Assembly (NCBI RefSeq): GCF_009720255.1
Contig: NZ_WJSP02000006.1
Span: forward strand, 1 to 42,537
Reading direction: 5' to 3'
Length of the DNA stretch: 42,537 nucleotides
Source: Agromyces humi
Lineage (GTDB): Bacteria > Actinomycetota > Actinomycetes > Actinomycetales > Microbacteriaceae
A model generated the notes under the pieces. The model was given only the letters and a program-made list of their open reading frames with translations, was not told where the DNA came from and ran no database searches. Both the position numbers and the translations under genes were made by a program. Shown piece by piece: positions 17,159 to 25,548 of the stretch (within the stretch, counting starts at the first letter, position 1; every line of letters starts with the position of its first letter).

Positions 17159-19048
17159 ATGGCCCGCACCTTGAGGCTCGCCGTTCGATATCGGCTGGTC
17201 ACGCTGACGATCGCGATCGGCGTGATCGGCATCATCCTCGCCGTCTCGGGCGCCGCCGCGGCGGTCCCGTGGGTGTTCGGCCTCTACGCGCTCGCGATCG
17301 CTGCATGGCAGGCGGTCGGTATGGTGCGCGACATGCTGCGCGGGCATTGGGGCCTCGACATCTTGGCGGTCACCGCGATCGTCGCGACGGTGCTCGTCGG
17401 CGAGTACATCGCCGCCCTTCTCGTGGTGCTCATGCTCACGGGCGGTGAGGCGCTGGAGGACTACGCCAGCCGCCGCGCGAAGCGCGAGCTCGATGCCCTG
17501 CTGACTCGGGCACCGCAGCTGGCGCATCGCATGCAGGACGACCACATCGTCGACATCCGCGCCGACGAGGTGCGCCCGGGCGACGTCCTGCTCGTGCGTC
17601 CGAGCGAGATCGTTCCGGTCGACGCGACGCTCAGCTCCGTCGAGGCCTCGATGGACGAGTCGTCGATCACGGGCGAGAGCGTGCCTGCCGAGAAGGTGGC
17701 CGGCGACCAGGTGCTGAGCGGCTCGGTGAACGGCCAACTCGCAGTGGAGATCATCGCCTCGGCGACCGCTGCCGACAGCCAGTACCAGCAGATCGTCGCG
17801 CTCGTCGCAGAAGCCGCCGACTCGAAGGCGCCGGTCGTGCGGCTGGCCGACCGATACGCGGTGCCGTTCACCGTGTTCTCGCTCGCGCTCGCCGGCGTCG
17901 CGTGGTGGCTCTCGGGCGATCCGGTGCGGTTCGCCGAGGTGCTCGTGCTCGCGACGCCGTGCCCCCTCCTGATCGCCGCGCCCGTCGCGTTCATCGGAGG
18001 GATGAGCCGCGCCGCACGCAACGGCGTGATCGTCAAGGGCGGGGGAGTGCTCGAGCAGCTTGCTGGCGCGAAGACCGCCGTCTTCGACAAGACCGGCACG
18101 CTCACCTACGGCGCGCCGACGCTCGTCGCGATCCGCCCCGAGAACGGCTTCGGAGCCGACGAGCTGCTCGGCCTCGTGGCATCCGCCGAGCAGTACTCCT
18201 CGCACGTGCTTGCGGCCTCGATGATCGACGCCGCACGGAGTCGCGGGATTCGGCTCACCGAGGCCGACCGAGCGAGCGAGCAGGCGACGAACGGCGTGCA
18301 AGCGAGCATCGAGGGTCGCGAGGTCGTGGTCGGGAAGTTCACGTTCGTCGCTGACCGTGCACCGGATGCCGCGCGCACCACGATCGCCGCGGGCGAGCTT
18401 GCGGTGTACGTCGCCATCGACGGGCGCTTCGCCGGCTCGCTGCTCGCGAGCGATCGCGTGCGCGACAACGCGAAGGCCACGCTGGACCGACTCGACGAGC
18501 TCGGCGTACACGAGACCATGATGCTCACCGGCGATGCACAGGCGACGGCCGACCACATCGCCGCGGAGATCGGCATCACGAGCGTCCGCGCCGAGTGCCT
18601 ACCGGCCGACAAGGTGCATGAGGTGGCGGCGATTGCGAAACGCCCCGTCATCATGGTCGGTGACGGCGTGAACGATGCACCGGTGCTCGCGGCCGCCGAC
18701 GTCGGTATCGCCATGGGAGCGAAGGGCGCGACCGCCGCGAGCGAGTCGGCCGATGCGGTGATCCTCGTCGACGACATCTCCCGCACCGCGAAGGCAGTGG
18801 AGATCGGGCGTGACACGGTGCATATCGCCCTCCAGAGCATCTGGCTCGGGATCATCGTGAGCGTCGCGCTGATGATCGTCGCAGCCTTCGGCCTCATTCC
18901 CGCGACGGCCGGTGCGCTGCTCCAGGAGGTCGTCGACCTGGCGACCATCCTGGCCGCCCTCCGCGCGATCGGCGTCAGACGCGACGAGAAGGCGGCGGTT
19001 CAGTCGTCGGCGGCTGAAGCGACGTCGCACTCGCGATCGCCACGGTGA
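17159..19048 (+). CDS. P1B-type heavy-metal-translocating ATPase (TPCP motif)
   Basis: 629 residues from ATG 17159, preceded by GGGAGG. It lacks an N-terminal metal-binding CxxC domain. The actuator domain has DESSITGESVPAEK. The sixth-helix motif is LATPCPLLIAAP (Thr-Pro-Cys-Pro at about 266-269). The phosphorylated Asp is in DKTGTLTYG (Asp310), and the hinge is VGDGVNDAPVLAAADVGIAM. A TPCP motif is reported for the P1B-5 group (Ni/Fe-linked Nia-type pumps); a C-terminal haemerythrin domain found in some of those is absent. It exports or moves a transition metal across the cytoplasmic membrane; the metal is not determined. Mycobacterial dormancy regulons also include a metal-type P-ATPase (CtpF, a different subgroup). 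Confidence 0.88.
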   Translation: MARTLRLAVRYRLVTLTIAIGVIGIILAVSGAAAAVPWVFGLYALAIAAWQAVGMVRDMLRGHWGLDILAVTAIVATVLVGEYIAALLVVLMLTGGEALEDYASRRAKRELDALLTRAPQLAHRMQDDHIVDIRADEVRPGDVLLVRPSEIVPVDATLSSVEASMDESSITGESVPAEKVAGDQVLSGSVNGQLAVEIIASATAADSQYQQIVALVAEAADSKAPVVRLADRYAVPFTVFSLALAGVAWWLSGDPVRFAEVLVLATPCPLLIAAPVAFIGGMSRAARNGVIVKGGGVLEQLAGAKTAVFDKTGTLTYGAPTLVAIRPENGFGADELLGLVASAEQYSSHVLAASMIDAARSRGIRLTEADRASEQATNGVQASIEGREVVVGKFTFVADRAPDAARTTIAAGELAVYVAIDGRFAGSLLASDRVRDNAKATLDRLDELGVHETMMLTGDAQATADHIAAEIGITSVRAECLPADKVHEVAAIAKRPVIMVGDGVNDAPVLAAADVGIAMGAKGATAASESADAVILVDDISRTAKAVEIGRDTVHIALQSIWLGIIVSVALMIVAAFGLIPATAGALLQEVVDLATILAALRAIGVRRDEKAAVQSSAAEATSHSRSPR

Positions 19049-19112
19049 GTGGCGCCGTCGTTCCTCGGCCGAGCTGATGGCGTCACAGGACGCAGCGGCA
19101 CCCGCGCTCGAC

Positions 19113-19730
19113 CTACTCGCCCAGCATCTGCTCCATCTGCTCGATTTCAGCGGACTGGCTCTCGACGATAGCGCGTCCGAGCGCCGCCACCTCGGGGTTC
19201 TCCGAGTTCAGGATCATCTGCGCCATCTGGATCGCACCCTCATGATGATCGATCATGCCCTCGAGGTACAGTCGGTCGAACTCGGCTGCCGTCGCACCTT
19301 CCAGTGCGGCCATCTCGCGCACGCTGAGCATCCCGCTCATGCCCACGCCCATGCCGTTGTCACCCACGGTCATGCGCCCTTCCGGCTCCTCGAGCCAGTT
19401 CTCCATCAGCTCGATCTCGGCACCCTGGGCATCGCGGATGCGCTCGGCCAATCCCCGAACGTCGGTGTCGGTCGCCTTCGCGAGCGCGAGTTCGGACATG
19501 TCGACGGCCTGCTGATGGTGAGGGATCATCATTCTGGCGAACATGATGTCCACGCGGCCGAACTCGTCCGACTCGCTCATCATGCCGCTGGCCGGTTCGG
19601 AGCCGTTCATCATCCCCGCGTGACGGTCGTCGTCGGGGCCGTCGAAGTCGATGGTGCAGCCTGAGAGGGCGACGCCGACCGTGATGACGACTGCGGCGAT
19701 CCCGGCCGCGCGGTCCTTTCCTACCGACAT
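19113..19730 (-). CDS. DUF305 family lipoprotein
   Basis: 205 residues from MSVGKDRAAGIAAVV. The lipobox VALSGC gives a mature lipoprotein with Cys near residue 25. A Met/Asp-rich segment follows (DDDRHAGMMNGSEPASGMM). Two copies of the DUF305 signature are present, ARMMIPHHQQAVDMSELAL and LEGMIDHHEGAIQMAQMI, each with a His-His pair. The fold is ferritin-like, and the Met/His content suggests metal binding, often copper, but this is not demonstrated. It lies 17 bases after the single-domain Usp, so the two are probably one transcript. Confidence 0.9.
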   Translation of the reverse strand: MSVGKDRAAGIAAVVITVGVALSGCTIDFDGPDDDRHAGMMNGSEPASGMMSESDEFGRVDIMFARMMIPHHQQAVDMSELALAKATDTDVRGLAERIRDAQGAEIELMENWLEEPEGRMTVGDNGMGVGMSGMLSVREMAALEGATAAEFDRLYLEGMIDHHEGAIQMAQMILNSENPEVAALGRAIVESQSAEIEQMEQMLGE

Positions 19731-19747
19731 GATCGTTCCCTGCAAGG

Positions 19748-20224
19748 TCAGCCGTCGTGCACGACCAGGACCGGGCAGTGGGCATGTGCGCTGCACGCGG
19801 AGCTGACCGATCCGAGGAGCAGGCCAGTGAAACCGCCATGCCCGCGCGTGCCCACGGCCAGCATCATCGCGTCCTTCGACTGTTCGATGAGGACGTCAGC
19901 CGGTCGACCTCGTTGGATGGCTGCGGTCACCCAGTCGGGGATGACAGTGCCGAAGGCAGCTTGCATCGCTCCTTCGACGACGCGCGTCGCGTCTTCCTCT
20001 GGAGTGACGTCCGACTCCGGGTAGTAGTAATTGCCATAGAGCAGCGTCGGGTAGTTCCACACGGCGAGCGCGTGGACGGCGACGCCGAGCCTGCCGCCCA
20101 GCTCGGCGGCGAACCGGAGTGCGGCGACGGATTGAGCGGATCCATCGACGCCGACCACGATCTCGCCGCCGGTCCCCTTCGGCTTCGCGGCGGGCGCCTC
20201 TCCCGGCGTGGTGGGTGTTGACAT
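19748..20224 (-). CDS. universal stress protein (single domain)
   Basis: 158 residues from MSTPTTPGEAPAAKPKGTG. One Usp domain has IVVGVDGSAQSVAALRFA and a complete nucleotide motif, GTRGHGGFTGLLLGSVSS, ending CPVLVVHDG. A flexible N-terminal ~20 residues precede the fold. No ribosome site is visible before the ATG. A DosR-type box lies 34 bases upstream, which would put the predicted transcript start at or very near the ATG. It precedes the DUF305 gene. Confidence 0.92.
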   Translation of the reverse strand: MSTPTTPGEAPAAKPKGTGGEIVVGVDGSAQSVAALRFAAELGGRLGVAVHALAVWNYPTLLYGNYYYPESDVTPEEDATRVVEGAMQAAFGTVIPDWVTAAIQRGRPADVLIEQSKDAMMLAVGTRGHGGFTGLLLGSVSSACSAHAHCPVLVVHDG

Positions 20225-20258
20225 AGTGCGAGTGTCGGATGCACGGGGCGGTCGGGTT

Positions 20259-20327
20259 GGGTCGAAGGTCACATCGCCCCCGCGGCATCGCTGGGACATA
20301 CGGCCCATGGCGCGGGCCAAGGGTCGT
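20259..20327. promoter_or_regulatory. cluster of DosR-type boxes upstream of Usp
   Basis: GGGTCGAAGGTCAC at 20259-20272 is the best match and ends 34 bases before the Usp start. GGGACATACGGCCC at 20293-20306 follows 34 bases further upstream, and GGGCCAAGGGTCGT at 20314-20327 is a weaker third. Pairs of boxes at such spacings are usual for DosR-controlled promoters. Confidence 0.65.
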
Positions 20328-20377
20328 CGAGGACGTCGAAGGAACTCGCCGCCGTCGCGGCGAATCCCGTGCATCCG

Positions 20378-21052
20378 TCAGCTGAACAACGTGCGTGCCG
20401 AGCGGGCGGTGAGTGCCGCGACGGTGGCCGCCATCAAGAGACCGGCGACCGTGTAGATCCCAAGCAGGACGGCGATCTCGGTCGAGTCGTCGACGATCGG
20501 CGATGGCGCGAACGTCCAGAGGATGGCGATCGCCCAGGCCCCCATGTTCACGGGGATCCATCGCTTCGAATGCGTCCGCTGCCGAATGACCAGCCATTGC
20601 AGCACTGGGATGCTCGCCAGCAAGGCTGTCGCACCCGCGACGACCAGGACCATGCCGGGTGGCATGGCGAGTGGAACGCCCAGCGTGCTCGGAAGCAAGC
20701 CGATCGCCCACGCGATCATCGCCCCGAGTGCCGTTGCGGCGATCCACTTCCGGGGAGTCGGGCGGCGTGCGCCCATTCCGGCGAGCTGCGCCGCCCCGAG
20801 CATCGCCCCCTCGACCGCGCCCGCGCCGACGAGTACGAGATACCGCCATGGGTCTTCCAACGCAGAGCCGACCACGGTGAGTGCGACGGCAGCGACGAAT
20901 GTGAACCCGAGTGCCTCGCCCGATGTGACCGCGACGATCCAGCGGCCGATGGAGAAGGGAGGGTCTCGCGGCGCGTTCGTGGGGTGCGAGGGCGGCGACG
21001 ACGCTGCGCTCCGCGGCTCCTCAGCTGTCGGCACGAGGCTGCGCGTCGGCAC
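20378..21052 (-). CDS. multi-pass membrane protein, unknown function
   Basis: 224 residues from a GTG at 21052; a GTG at 21034 is an alternative that shortens the overlap with the upstream gene. About six hydrophobic helices are visible, beginning ALGFTFVAAVALTVVGSAL and ending LLGIYTVAGLLMAATVAALT. A Gly/Ala-rich pattern (GAVEGAMLGAAQLAGMGARR) sits in the second helix pair. I do not recognise the family. It overlaps the end of the PPOX-fold gene by 32 bases or less and is probably co-transcribed with it. Confidence 0.75.
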   Translation of the reverse strand: MPTRSLVPTAEEPRSAASSPPSHPTNAPRDPPFSIGRWIVAVTSGEALGFTFVAAVALTVVGSALEDPWRYLVLVGAGAVEGAMLGAAQLAGMGARRPTPRKWIAATALGAMIAWAIGLLPSTLGVPLAMPPGMVLVVAGATALLASIPVLQWLVIRQRTHSKRWIPVNMGAWAIAILWTFAPSPIVDDSTEIAVLLGIYTVAGLLMAATVAALTARSARTLFS

Positions 21053-21455
21053 GGGCGAATGTCCGGCCGTGAATCTCGGTGGGTGTGATGCGGACCCAGC
21101 GATCCTTCTCCTCGGGCGCCCATGGGGTGATGCCGAGTCGTTCCGCGGCGTACACCTCGCCCTGGCGGTCGAACTCTTCCGCGAGCCCTTTCACGACGAC
21201 GCTGAAGGCGTCGGTCTCCGTGAAGGCGTCCACCTCGAACGCGACACGGTCGTTGATCGTGAGCTCGAGCAGCTTGGTACCGGCTGCCGTCCGGAAGACG
21301 ACGGTCCCATGGTCGACCCCGTGATTGACCGGGAAGATGTCGATTTCTCCGGCGGCTGTCGCCGCGACGCGTCCGTATGGCGCGGCTTCGATCCGCTCCC
21401 AGCATTCTTCGGCCGAGAGCTCACGGGTGGCCCGAGTGTCATCGTTGGGTTCCAT
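21021..21455 (-). CDS. PPOX-fold (pyridoxamine 5'-phosphate oxidase-like) flavin protein
   Basis: 144 residues from MEPNDDTRATRELSAEECWE. The split-barrel pattern is present: CWERIEAAPYGRVAATAAG, IDIFPVNHGVDHGTVVFRT, GTKLLELTINDRVAFEVDAF, SVVVKGLAEEF and the C-terminal WVRITPTEIHGRTF. Such proteins bind FMN, F420 or haem and reduce small substrates; which applies here is not clear. A PPOX-like protein (Rv3129) is also part of the mycobacterial dormancy locus. A perfect-core DosR-type box lies 34 bases upstream of the start. Confidence 0.88.
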   Translation of the reverse strand: MEPNDDTRATRELSAEECWERIEAAPYGRVAATAAGEIDIFPVNHGVDHGTVVFRTAAGTKLLELTINDRVAFEVDAFTETDAFSVVVKGLAEEFDRQGEVYAAERLGITPWAPEEKDRWVRITPTEIHGRTFARADAQPRADS

Positions 21456-21469
21456 GCTGACAGGCTCCG

Positions 21470-22000
21470 TCAATCCGCGGGTCGTTCGCGGGTCGAAGGT
21501 CCCGCCGACGACACGACCCGGGTGTCGCCGTCGACGCCGTCGGCTTGGGGCGGGCTCACGAACGTGGCACGTCGATGTGTCGCCCGCGCGGTCGGGAGAA
21601 GGCCGAGTTGGAGCAGTACGAGGCCGAGTTCTACCGACCCAGCCGTGAAGTACACGGCCTGCAGGAAGCTGAACGGTATGACCATCATCTGCACGAAGAT
21701 CCAGATGAGCGCGGCATAGCCGGCCGCCGCTGCAGCGAGCAACGCCGACGATCGCCGACGCAGGAGCAGGACGAACGCGATCGCGTTGACGCCTCCGAGT
21801 ACCAACGTGAGGAGGAGGCCGGGCACGAGGTAGGACGAGAATGGCGAGCCCTCGAGATACTCCTCGGGCGGGGTGATCACCAACGAGAGATCTGGGATGA
21901 TCGCACCCAGCGTGAGCGCGAGACCGCCGGCGAACGCCGTCACCGCGACGAACGCTTCGACGGCGAGGAGGGAGGTGCGAGTTGCCTGGTGCGGGTTCAT
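21470..22000 (-). CDS. multi-pass membrane protein, unknown function
   Basis: 176 residues from MNPHQATRTSLLAVEAFVAV; an upstream in-frame start at 22051 would run through the regulatory box and is rejected. Four hydrophobic helices are visible: VAVTAFAGGLALTLG, YLVPGLLLTLVLGGVNAIAF, ALLAAAAAGYAALIWIFVQM and a last one around VELGLVLLQLGLL. A charged tail follows (PPQADGVDGDTRVV). No family is recognised. It has the best DosR-type palindrome of the window 35 bases upstream. The PPOX gene follows it by 14 bases. Confidence 0.75.
   Translation of the reverse strand: MNPHQATRTSLLAVEAFVAVTAFAGGLALTLGAIIPDLSLVITPPEEYLEGSPFSSYLVPGLLLTLVLGGVNAIAFVLLLRRRSSALLAAAAAGYAALIWIFVQMMVIPFSFLQAVYFTAGSVELGLVLLQLGLLPTARATHRRATFVSPPQADGVDGDTRVVSSAGPSTRERPAD
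21490..21503. promoter_or_regulatory. DosR-type box upstream of PPOX gene
   Basis: GGGTCGAAGGTCCC, 34 bases before the PPOX start codon and inside the 3' end of the preceding coding sequence. One mismatch to a perfect palindrome. Its conservation inside coding sequence supports function. Confidence 0.7.
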
Positions 22001-22035
22001 GGCAACGATCGTGCTCCTGACCACGAACGGCCCTG

Positions 22036-22049
22036 GGGACGAAGGTCCC
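22036..22049. promoter_or_regulatory. DosR-type box, perfect-arm palindrome
   Basis: GGGACGAAGGTCCC, with perfect five-base arms GGGAC/GTCCC, 35 bases before the membrane-protein start at 22000. Read in the gene direction it is GGGACCTTCGTCCC, one transition away from the core of the mycobacterial box GGGACTTTNGTCCC. Confidence 0.8.
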
Positions 22050-22151
22050 ACCGTCGCCGGTCAGGGCTGCGTCACGTGCAGCGGTGGGGCGCGAGATGCT
22101 CGTCCTCGTCCTCGTCGCAGACGCTGGGCGCCCCGGGCGCCCCACTCGCCC

Positions 22152-22961
22152 TCAGGCGTCGGTCGAGTGCGGCACGATGACGACTGGGCCGCCGGCGTTC
22201 ATGATCAGGTCGTTGTTGGTCCGCCCGAGGGGGCGGTAGCCGCGAGCACCAGGCACCGTCGGGCGGCCGCTGACGGTGAGCATCGCGCGCCTCGACGCAC
22301 TCGCGAGCGCCTCTCCCGCCGACGTCGTGGTGTGCCGGAGTTCGATGTCCACGGGTGCGTCGTCAGCATCGGCGGCATCGAGGAGCGATCGCAGCGCGCG
22401 GTCATCGAACGGCGTGTCCCGGTCGGACCGGAGCACCACGACCGGCTCCGCGAGCCGAGCTGCCTCACGCACGGCGAAGCGCACCGCCTCGATCCAGCCC
22501 GGCGCAGTGCCTGCGCCGACGATCACGCCGCGGCGTCCGTTCGTCGACGATGACGGGACGATCGCGATCGGCACGGGGGCGGTGGCCGCGAGCTGCAGTC
22601 CGCGGGCGCCCAGCGCATGTCCGTGGAAGGTTCCAGACTTGTGCGAGCCGATCGCGACCGACTCGTATTCCGATGCGGAACCCGCGAGCTCGAGCATCGG
22701 GGCGCCGACCTCGACGGCAGCGGACACCGGCACGTCACCACCTGCGATTCCCCGTGCGAACTCCAGCTCACGTGCAGCGAGCTGTTCCGCGTCGCCGCGG
22801 AGTTCCCTCAGATCCCGATCGCTGATCGTGCCCCATTCGTCGTCGACGACGGTGAGCAGGGTGATGCCGGCATCGAGGGCGGCGGCTCGTTCGACCGTCC
22901 ACGCGATCGCTGCGCGGCTCGCCACCGAACCGTCGATGCCGACGAGGATCGTCCTGTTCAT
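22152..22961 (-). CDS. tandem universal stress protein with degenerate ATP motifs
   Basis: 269 residues from MNRTILVGIDGSVASRAAIA. The first Usp domain carries GSHKSGTFHGHALGARG in place of the usual G-2x-G-9x-G(S/T) loop, so nucleotide binding is uncertain. The second domain (about 145-265) has GAGTAPGWIEAVRFAVREAA and ends GGPVVIVPHSTDA, with only weak Usp resemblance. It is divergent from the sensor kinase, with a DosR-type box in the gap. It differs from the two 278-residue tandem Usp proteins in this window and is not a recent duplicate of them. Confidence 0.85.
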   Translation of the reverse strand: MNRTILVGIDGSVASRAAIAWTVERAAALDAGITLLTVVDDEWGTISDRDLRELRGDAEQLAARELEFARGIAGGDVPVSAAVEVGAPMLELAGSASEYESVAIGSHKSGTFHGHALGARGLQLAATAPVPIAIVPSSSTNGRRGVIVGAGTAPGWIEAVRFAVREAARLAEPVVVLRSDRDTPFDDRALRSLLDAADADDAPVDIELRHTTTSAGEALASASRRAMLTVSGRPTVPGARGYRPLGRTNNDLIMNAGGPVVIVPHSTDA

Positions 22962-23054
22962 CGTGGCCGCCTTCCGACGTCAACGGCCTCCCGTGCGCGC
23001 TCGCCGGGAGGATCCGGTACGCGGCCATGCTCTCCCGACCGGATCGTCGGTGGC

Positions 23055-23068
23055 GGGCCGTTGGTCCC
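23055..23068. promoter_or_regulatory. DosR-type box between Usp and the sensor kinase
   Basis: GGGCCGTTGGTCCC, with arms GGGCC/GTCCC. It lies 93 bases before the Usp start (22961) and 65 bases before the kinase start (23134). If functional it would give autoregulation of the two-component system, as seen for DevR in mycobacteria. Confidence 0.6.
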
Positions 23069-23133
23069 GTGGCCCGCCTGTCGGCGGATTGTGCCCGATG
23101 GTAGCCTGCGGACAAGACGCTCCGGAGGTGCCC

Positions 23134-24876
23134 GTGCCCGGTCAGCTGCCATCAGGATCCGTCCCCGGCATGCCGGAGTCAGATCTCGACCGTGCGCTCC
23201 ACGAGTTGGTGGATCGCGCCGGTGAGGTGATGCGCGCGCAGGACCGGCTCAGGGCACTGCTGCGCGCAACGCAGGCGGTCGTGCAACAACTGGAACTCAG
23301 GGTCGTCCTGGAGCGGATCGTCGAGGCCGCGGTCGAGCTCGTCGATGCCCGGTACGGGGCGCTCGGCGTCATCGCCGAGCACGGAGGCCTGGAGGCGTTC
23401 ATCCACGTCGGGATGCCGCCCGAGCAGGTGGCGGCGATCGGCCACCTTCCCGAGGGTCGTGGGGTCCTCGGCGCGCTGATCGATGACCCGCATCCGATCC
23501 GACTCGAGCACATCACCGACGATCCCCGTTCGGTCGGCTTTCCCGCGGGACATCCACCGATGGACGGATTCCTCGGGGTGCCGGTGCGCGTCCGTGACGA
23601 CGTGTACGGCAACCTGTACCTGACGGAGCCTCGGTCTGGGGAGTTCACCCGAGACGACGAGGAACTCGTCGCGGCGCTCGCGGGGACGGCGGGGTTTGCG
23701 ATCGCGAATGCACGCCTGTTCGACGAGACGCTGCTGCGCCAGCAGTGGACGGCGTCGTCGGCCCAGATCGCCTCCGCGCTGCTCGACTCGGACAGCTCGA
23801 CGGCGATCTCGCTGCTCGCCGATGAACTCGCCGCTCGGTCGACGGCTGACCGGATCTGCATTCTTCTTCCCGGCATCGAACCCCTCACGTTGCGTGTCGT
23901 CGAGGCACGGGGTCTCGGTGCCGACCGGATGTCGGGAGCCGTCGTCTCGGCCATGGACACCGTTGCATCGCTGTCAGTGGAGACGGGTGCGTCGCGGGCT
24001 GTTCCCGGCGCACGCGACTCCGACTCGTCGGACGCCCTTGCGATCACGGTCGGGCGCGACCCGGGCCCGGTGATGGCCGTGCCACTCAAGCACGGGAACT
24101 CGGTGTGGGCCGTCATCGTGGTCTCACGTGAGCCGGGCAGACCGCCGTTCGGCCCGGCCGATCTCGACATCGCCGACGACCTTGCCGGCCGGGTCGGCTT
24201 GGCGATCGAGCTGGCCGAGGCACGCGAACAGCGCCAGCGTGCCGAGCGGACCGAGGACCGGGCCCGGATCGCACGTGACCTGCACGACCACGTCATCCAA
24301 CAGCTCTTCGGCGTGGGACTCGAACTCCAGGCCTTGGCGGGAGAGTCCTCGACGCCGGCCGCAGAGCGGCTTCTCGGCGCAACCGAGACGATCGATGACG
24401 CCATTGCGCAGATCCGCACGATCATCTTCGCCATGCGACCGCGTGGGACGGAGGACTCGCTACGCCACCGCATCCTCGACGTGGTCGCCGAGGCCTCCTC
24501 CGGTCTCGCCAATCCGGTTGCCGTGGGCTTCGCCGGGCCCGTCGACCTCGTCCTCGGCGGACCCATCGGAGGCGACATCACGGCGGTAGCTCGAGAGTTG
24601 CTGTCGAACGCGGTACGGCACTCGGAGGCAGAGCAGATCCGCGTCTCCGTCACCGTCGACGCGACGTCGGCGCGCGTCCTCGTCGAGGACGATGGAGTCG
24701 GCATACCCGAGCAGGGGCGCCGAAGCGGGCTCGACAACCTCCGGGCACGCGCCGAACGTCGGGGCGGCAACCTGCGGATCGACTCGGGGCCGGGCGCCAC
24801 CACGATCGAGTGGACGGTGCCGGCGCCGGGCACAGAATCGAATGCCGATCACGACGCGATCGGAGGGCCCCGGTGA
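23134..24876 (+). CDS. DevS/DosS-like GAF-GAF sensor histidine kinase
   Basis: 580 residues from GTG 23134, chosen for GGAGG five bases upstream; GTG 23128 and ATG 23098 are alternatives. This length matches mycobacterial DevS (578). GAF domain 1 (~55-195) has ATQAVVQQLELRVVLERIVE, IGHLPEGRGVLGALIDDPHP and FPAGHPPMDGFLGVPVRVRD. The His of HPPM (about residue 140) aligns with the proximal haem ligand His149 of DosS. A second GAF domain spans ~205-360. The HisKA_3 phospho-acceptor is in RIARDLHDHVIQQLFGVG (about His383). The ATPase domain has ARELLSNAVRHS, VEDDGVGIPEQG and SGLDNLRARAERRGG. It should sense O2, NO, CO or redox state through haem and phosphorylate the next gene's product. It overlaps that gene by four bases. 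Confidence 0.92.
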   Translation: MPGQLPSGSVPGMPESDLDRALHELVDRAGEVMRAQDRLRALLRATQAVVQQLELRVVLERIVEAAVELVDARYGALGVIAEHGGLEAFIHVGMPPEQVAAIGHLPEGRGVLGALIDDPHPIRLEHITDDPRSVGFPAGHPPMDGFLGVPVRVRDDVYGNLYLTEPRSGEFTRDDEELVAALAGTAGFAIANARLFDETLLRQQWTASSAQIASALLDSDSSTAISLLADELAARSTADRICILLPGIEPLTLRVVEARGLGADRMSGAVVSAMDTVASLSVETGASRAVPGARDSDSSDALAITVGRDPGPVMAVPLKHGNSVWAVIVVSREPGRPPFGPADLDIADDLAGRVGLAIELAEAREQRQRAERTEDRARIARDLHDHVIQQLFGVGLELQALAGESSTPAAERLLGATETIDDAIAQIRTIIFAMRPRGTEDSLRHRILDVVAEASSGLANPVAVGFAGPVDLVLGGPIGGDITAVARELLSNAVRHSEAEQIRVSVTVDATSARVLVEDDGVGIPEQGRRSGLDNLRARAERRGGNLRIDSGPGATTIEWTVPAPGTESNADHDAIGGPR

Positions 24877-25511
24877 CACGCATCTTCCTCGTCGACGATC
24901 ACGAGATCGTCCGACGCGGCATCGCGGAACTGCTCGATCGCGAACCCGACCTCGAGGTCGTGGGGGAGGCCGGAGATGTGACGCACGCCCTCGCTCGCAT
25001 CGCAGCGACGCTTCCCGACGTCGTGGTACTCGACGTGCGGCTACCGGATGGCGATGGCATCGAACTGTGCAGAGAGGTGCGATCGCGACATCCCGCGGTG
25101 GGCTGCCTCATCCTCACCGCCTACGATGACGACGAGGCCACCCTGTCCGCCGTCCTCGCCGGAGCGTCGGGCTACGTGTTGAAGAACGTGTCGGGGTCGC
25201 GCCTCGTCGAGGACATCCGCGCTGTAGCCAGCGGCCGATCCCTGCTCCACACTGCAGCCACTCGTCACGTCGCCGAGCGGGCCGCAGCCGGAGACCGTGA
25301 TGACCCGAGATTCGGGTCGTTGCAGTTGCGCGAGCGACAGGTGCTGGCACTCATCGCCGAGGGACTCACCAACCGCCAGATCGGCGAGAAGCTCGGGCTT
25401 GCCGAGAAGACCGTGAAGAACTATGTCTCGGGGTTGCTGCGCAAACTCGGTCTCGAACGTCGCACCCAAGCCGCCGTCTTCGAGTTGGAGCGCCGCGACC
25501 CACCGGCATGA
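24873..25511 (+). CDS. DevR/DosR-like response regulator (NarL/LuxR family)
   Basis: 212 residues from the GTG overlapping the kinase stop. The receiver domain has the acidic pair Asp8-Asp9 (LVDDHEIVRRG), the phosphorylated Asp54 (VVVLDVRLPDGDG) and Lys104 (GYVLKNVSG). The LuxR-type helix-turn-helix has LQLRERQVLALIAEGLTNRQ and the recognition helix LAEKTVKNYVS. Lys179, Lys182 and Asn183, which contact DNA in mycobacterial DevR, fall at the same numbers here. The ending LERRTQAAVFE also follows DevR. This conservation fits the DosR-like boxes found across the cluster. It should activate the surrounding genes when phosphorylated. Convergent with hsp20. Confidence 0.93.
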   Translation: MTRIFLVDDHEIVRRGIAELLDREPDLEVVGEAGDVTHALARIAATLPDVVVLDVRLPDGDGIELCREVRSRHPAVGCLILTAYDDDEATLSAVLAGASGYVLKNVSGSRLVEDIRAVASGRSLLHTAATRHVAERAAAGDRDDPRFGSLQLRERQVLALIAEGLTNRQIGEKLGLAEKTVKNYVSGLLRKLGLERRTQAAVFELERRDPPA

Positions 25512-25548
25512 CAGGTGCGGTCGCGATGCTCGTGCGTCGGATGGGCGG

